A DNA stretch of 64,000 bases, from NCBI RefSeq assembly GCF_017591425.1, contig NW_024466607.1:9742501-9806500 (forward strand). The letters run 5' to 3'. The position numbers and the translations under genes were made by a program. The DNA comes from Ochotona curzoniae. Taxonomy: Eukaryota; Chordata; Mammalia; Lagomorpha; Ochotonidae. Position 1 is the first letter of the stretch. Each line of letters opens with the position of its first letter. The notes under the pieces are model-generated. The model did no database searches and was not told the DNA's origin. It saw nothing but the letters and a program-made list of their open reading frames with translations. Of this stretch, positions 46,850 to 64,000 are shown piece by piece.

Positions 46850-47055
46850 GGAGCCAGGGGGCTAATGCTATGGCAGAGCATGTTAAGCCCCCACCTGCAA
46901 CATCAGTTTCCCATTTGGGCTGTTCCACTTCCAATCCAGCTCCCTGCTAATGCAACCGGGGAAGCAGCAGAAGACGGCCCAAATGCTTAGGGCCCTGAAC
47001 CTACCTGGGAGATGCCAACTTCACTGACTCCCACCCTACGTGGTCCTGGATTCAG
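46850..47055 (+). repeat. Lagomorph C-SINE, 5' two thirds
   Basis: The head is gctaatgctatggcagagca and the body tccaatccagctccctgcta and gaagcagcagaagacggccc. The tail is not seen. Confidence 0.8.
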
Positions 47056-48334
47056 AACATCAGGTCCAGCCCAGCTCTACCATGGGTACAGTGTCAAGAC
47101 CAGGAGACACAGGAGGGCTGGTGCTTGAGTGCTGACATCAGCCACCTCTAGCAACCCATGCCAGGACTTTGTGCCATCAAATCTGGGAGCCCAGCACAAG
47201 GGGCAAGGGATTTGCCTGTCCACATCTCTGACCAGTCCCTCCAACTTCTAGGAAGCAAGGCATTCCTGACCCTGGCTTCCACCTGCCCCTACACAGATGC
47301 CCGTTTTTCAGCTTCCCTCCCAGAATGCGCTCTGACCCACTAAGAAGGTACTGGTCTCTTCTGTGATGCTCTAGAAACTTCTATCCCACAGTTTTTGTGA
47401 TCTTGTTTGCCTCCCTCTCTGCTCTGGCCCCCGTCCTGCCAACCCCTTGGGAAGCTACCAGAACATGACCTGCACAAATTGATGTTCCAGGACCAGTAGC
47501 TGGGCGTGCAGAAGACACCAACATGGTTTAGAGGGAGCCACTGCAGTTTTCTCTTACACTCAGGAACAGAACTGGCAGCTTAGCTGCCACCAGCAACAGC
47601 TCCTACTCCAATGCCCTCAACACAGCTGCTCATCATTTCCTTTGGACATAGATCATGGCCTCCATGTCCCCGTGCCTGGCTCCCAACTTGGGCTATTCCA
47701 GTGGTTGCTGAATCATTAATGCAATCATTGCACTTACTTGGTTAATGTCTTTCTGCGTCCACCCTGGGCAAACTGCCAAAGAACTGACAATTTCAAACTC
47801 TTGTTCCAAGGAGCTACAGCTGCACATTCCCCATGTCTAAAGTGAGGCCTCAGAGTAGACTAGGAGTCACCGAGGGGTTTCTAACTCCTACCTGTGCAAG
47901 CTAACTGGCAGCAGCTGCTGGAATGCTGGGCTGTGGAGGATTCTGAAGCAGTCCTTCCTGCCTGGGCAGGAAAGAGTACTGGGAGCAATCAGTGATGTCT
48001 TCCCAGGCTGCAGGAGGTAGGCATAGAGATATGCATCCTGGGATTTACCACCTAAGTTGTCCAGAGACAGGAAAAGGGTCATCTGAGGACCCACCCAGGT
48101 TGCTTATGCTGTTTTTCTAAATCTTGGGTTTGATTTATGCAGTTGAAAGGGTTTGATGATCGTTATTCATGCAGTTGAAAGCTGGCACATTCCCAAAGCT
48201 GGACTGTGGTGTCCTTAGGACCCTGGGCCTGTTCACACCTGGCCTGGCAGCTGCAGGTGACTGAGAAGCCACATCCTCCAGGTCACTGGCACTGGGCCAG
48301 CCCTATGTTTCAATGTGGTTGGTTTTAGCAGCCA
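47056..48334. other. Intergenic sequence
   Basis: No gene or clear repeat. A short duplication of tcatgcagttgaaag-like sequence occurs at about 48136-48180 (tttatgcagttgaaaggg and attcatgcagttgaaagc). Confidence 0.5.
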
Positions 48335-48475
48335 AGTGAGTGGCAGACCGGGAGGAAATTCCTGGTTCCAGCCTGACTTGGCCCAATCCCAGCTGCTGCA
48401 GTCATTTGGGGAGTGAACCAGATGGAAGTTATCTCTTTCTCCCTCTCTGTTACTTTGGAAAGGTAGAAAGAGAGG
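48335..48475 (+). repeat. Lagomorph C-SINE, 3' fragment
   Basis: The 3' half is visible: ttcctggttccagcctgact, then gcagtcatttggggagtgaa and a CT-rich run. Confidence 0.6.
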
Positions 48476-50684
48476 GAGGAAAGGGTGGATAGATGGATAA
48501 AGAAAGTTCACACTTACTGAGCACCAACTGCTTGTTCAGCACGTTGGAATCCTCAACACAGGAGATCCTGGATCTGCCCTGAGTGCCAGGTTGGCAGAAG
48601 GCTGCTCTGGCCCTGCCCCCATCAGGTGACACAGCTTCTCCATCCTTAGGCTGCTGTATCCCACAGCAGGGAAGCCACAGGGCCCAGATTCCATCTCCTT
48701 GGGTCTTCTACATTGTCTTGATTTGTTGTTGGTCAACACAGAACCGCTCGTCTCAGGCAATGAAGATGGTCACCTGATGAGGATGCTAATGAAATCCTCT
48801 GCAGAATCCCACTTGCTAATTACACAAAACATAAAACGTAACGAAGTCGTACACAACCACCCAGCAGCCCAACTGGCTCCCTGGCAAGTAATCATGGGTA
48901 AAATACAGGCACAGAGGCTGTTTTGACTGCCCGGCACCAGGGGCACAGGGACGTAATGGGCTCAGGGTTTCAGCTCCCTTGCCTGTGTGAAACTTGATGT
49001 GTTCCAGAAAACTGTGAACCCACAGTTCGGGCAACCTCACAACCATGGATCCTTCATGGGCACTTGTCCATGTATTCACTCAACAAACCCTCCTGCAAAC
49101 CTCTTTCCTTGTGTGGCGTGCCCAAGATGGACACAACTGAGAGTGAGGCAGTGGTGGGATGCAGGACCCACATTGATGGGATAGTGTCCCCAGGGAGCCA
49201 CATCTCATTGGCTCCTGCCCGAGGACACCCAGGCCTCTGTGTCCCACCCCAGAGGAAGAGTGACAGAAGATTCACCTTTAGTGGATTCAGTCAGAAGGGA
49301 ATACACACCCCACTTTGTGCAAGTCCCTCAGCTGAGGCCAGGCTGCCCAGGAGCAAACCTTAGCCAGGGTCAGAGGTCTAAGGCACACCTTATTTCTTTT
49401 TCTAGTCATGGGCACTTGGTGAGTACATCTAGGATGGGCACATTTGTCCAGGTCCCTTGTAGCTGTCTTTCCTCCTCCTGTGACCAATGTGCAAGGCTGG
49501 CAGCAGAGGGACACTGAAAAAAAGAGATCCTTCTGCTTTCTGAGGTGACTGATGTCATGACATCCAGTGGATCCCCAAAGATTTCTGTGCCCTGAGTGTG
49601 ACCTCTCTACTACTCCCACCAGGCATGGCACCCGTCACAGGATGGGATGGAGCTGTCTACACAGGAACCTTCTAGAAAGCTATCTTTGGTCCATAAAAGG
49701 AGACAGGAAGAGTTTGTCTCGCTGCTCCTCTCCAGGCACTGCCACACCTGGACATGATATGATGCCTGGATTGTGGCAGCCACCTTGTGTTCCTGAGAGG
49801 GCCTTGCAAATGACAATCCAGTCTCTGGGACAGCAGGCCCTATGTTGAGCATGTGACTTCTACTGAAAATGTTCTAGGTCTTTCCGGATATGTGTGTGTT
49901 GGAGGAGGAGCCTAAGCAGAGTAGAGCCTGTGGGGAAGGTGGCACTCTGGCTGGGGAAGACAGGTCTGTGAACAGAAAAAGCCAAGGCCAGGGAGATCGT
50001 CAGGGGATAGGAGGTGAGGCTGCCTGGGCCAACAAGGGGGTCCCAGGGAGACCATTAGATGGACTACAGGGACATGGAGGCTGGATATGAGGGTAGGGGA
50101 AGGGGACCTGCATGGGTTGGGCAGGACCCGGCCACTTCTGTGCTCACACTGCAGACACCAGCCAGCCTCCAGCAGCAGGAGCCTGGGGAACACCTGTGAA
50201 AACTGCCCCATGCCCAGCTGCTCCCTGCCCAGGCTGAGCCAGGCTTCAGATGCCTCCAGGCAGAAGAGGGAATCGACATGAGACAACTTGGGACAGACGC
50301 ATGGCTACCCTCCCCACAGATTGGCCAGGCTGGCACAGTTACCCATGCCCTCGGTACCCACTCTCGGTACAACACTCCCAAGATGAAAGGCAGAGAACAA
50401 AAAGGGGGCCTCAGGGTCCTAGGGGAGCAGCTGGGGGTGGGAAGGGAAGAGCCAGCTCAACAACCATGGACTTGAGAGAGAGTGGGGAGGTCTCAGTCAG
50501 AGGGCACAGGAGGAAGGAGGTGGCCAGGGTGTCACACGGGCAGGGTCTCTCCTCATCCTTGGGTATCTCCCAGGCTAGCTGGACCGGCTGTGGTGGGAGA
50601 GAGCCATGGAAGGCTTGGGTGCTCAGCAAGGCAGAAGCCATGCCCCTAAGGACACAGGAAATCCCAGCAATGACCACACCCCTC
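48476..50684. other. Intergenic sequence downstream of NUP210
   Basis: A MIR-like start (acacttactgagcaccaact) lies at 48511-48530. No exon, RNA gene or other clear repeat was recognised. Confidence 0.5.
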
Positions 50685-51878
50685 TTAAGAAAAGACACGG
50701 AGCTTTATTAAACAACCAGGTAGAAAAGCTCCTCCTACATCCAGGGTGTCAGTGTGAGCTCAAGTAACAGGCAAGGCACAAGTTTTCCCTCTCCAGCTTC
50801 ACCAGGAGCCATGGCCCAGCCCAAGAACAGAAGCGAACTCGCACTGAACCCTGACCATGGTCTCTCTGAGAGCGTGGTGTGCAGACGTGGTGGGCTTGGG
50901 CCATGGGACCCTGAGAGGTCCCCGAGGGCAACCCAACCTGGCTCAGATGAGCAGACTGCGCAGTCCAAGGGGCTCAGATCCTGGACAGGGCACTGGGGAG
51001 AGGAATTAACCTGCTGGGAGGGCAGGCCCCTGCTGTCCTCCCTGCTTAGCTGCCTAGGGCCCTGTGGGCTGGGGAGTGGCTCAGAACTGCGGGGGCACAG
51101 AAACCGGGGAGGAACACTGGTTCTGAGAGCACACGGGCACAGGGTGAGACCGGGAGGGCTCGAGGCAGAAAGAAGACCCCTACTGCCAGCCCAGGACACT
51201 TCTTATGGATGAGAAACTGGTGACGGAGACCAGGCCAGGCACAGTATAGGGCTCCCACTCAGGACACCAGACGTTTATGAGATAAACATGGAAGATGGTC
51301 TTCTTGGCTGTAGCCCAAAGCCAGGGCAGCCCGTAGGACTTGACTGCTGCTCTGGGGCTAAGTGTGGAGGGACTTCGTGGTGCCGAGTTCCTGAGGCTTC
51401 TTCCCGTGCAGTGGGGGCAATGGAGATATTCCAGGAGTCTGCCCTCTCTACCCTGTCCCAAGAGCCATAGCAGCCTAAAGAGAGGTTTTGTGAGGGAAAG
51501 CAATATAAAAAGCTCCTAAACTAACTAGAAAATCCTTTCCCTGAGAGCACAACAGAAGCGTCACCCAGAGGTGACATAAGATATAAACATGCGGCTTTTG
51601 ATTAGCGCTTCACTGCCGCTAGGAAAGCAGCACTAGGACTGCACGGCATCCAGAAATCCCGCTCGGCCATGCACAGTGCAGCCGGCCGGGGCGGGGGGGT
51701 AGCATGGAAATCAATCATGTTTAGGCCCCTACATCTAAGCTCATGAGCACAACCTAACTACCAGCTCCACCAACACATGGGCAGCTATCAGGACTAGGAC
51801 TAGGGTTTCCAGGGGCTCAATCTGTGGCAGCGGTGTCCCTGGCCTTGGGGCTGTCTGTGTGCAGCCCCTGGGCATTGG
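50685..51878 (-). other. NUP210: NUP210 3' untranslated region
   Basis: About 1.2 kb lies between the stop codon and the first AATAAA signal. Reading frames here are fragmentary and none resembles a protein. The 3' end at about 50685 is estimated from the usual 15-25 base distance to the signal. Confidence 0.75.
50704..50709 (-). terminator. NUP210: NUP210 polyadenylation signal AATAAA
   Basis: The minus strand reads AATAAA here. It is the first canonical hexamer I found downstream of the stop codon. Cleavage would fall at about 50680-50690. Confidence 0.75.
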
Positions 51879-63974
<12,096 letters not shown>

Positions 63975-64000
63975 CTGGCAAAGACAGGATCTATGTTTCC

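Overview
The window is mammalian nuclear DNA, most likely from a lagomorph. About two dozen tRNA-derived C-type SINEs are scattered through it. The two youngest-looking copies (10950-11271 and 45499-45839) carry sequence that I associate with pika (Ochotona) more than with rabbit, so pika is my best guess; this rests on memory of the SINE consensus. Old L1 and MIR fragments and large introns fit the same picture.

Two protein genes can be supported, both on the minus strand. At 34429-34700, inside a CpG island, lies a first coding exon for the N-terminal coiled coil of an IQSEC/BRAG-family Arf exchange factor. Its neighbour makes it IQSEC1. Everything from 34428 down to 1 would be the first intron of that upstream-promoter transcript, since no further IQSEC1 exon was found. 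From 50685 to the window end lies the 3' third of NUP210 (gp210), the nuclear pore membrane glycoprotein. Thirteen coding exons could be assembled with matching splice phases into one 660-residue reading frame (1983 bases including the stop), followed by a 1.2-kb 3' UTR and an AATAAA signal. The order IQSEC1 - NUP210, both on the same strand, is the human 3p25 arrangement.

Layout: 1-34428 IQSEC1 intron with SINEs, an L1 endonuclease-region remnant (26.6-27.7 kb) and several AT-rich, TAAT-motif islands that look like conserved regulatory elements; 33.9-35.1 kb CpG island; 35.1-50.7 kb intergenic, with a rearranged L1 (37.5-39.6 kb), more SINEs and two enhancer-like islands near 43.3-44.0 kb; 50.7-64.0 kb NUP210.

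The two genes are not functionally coupled as far as is known: one acts in Arf6-type GTPase signalling at membranes and synapses, the other in the lumenal ring of the nuclear pore. I found no new gene system. The most useful leads are the IQSEC1 upstream exon, the candidate regulatory islands and some splice-site details in NUP210.
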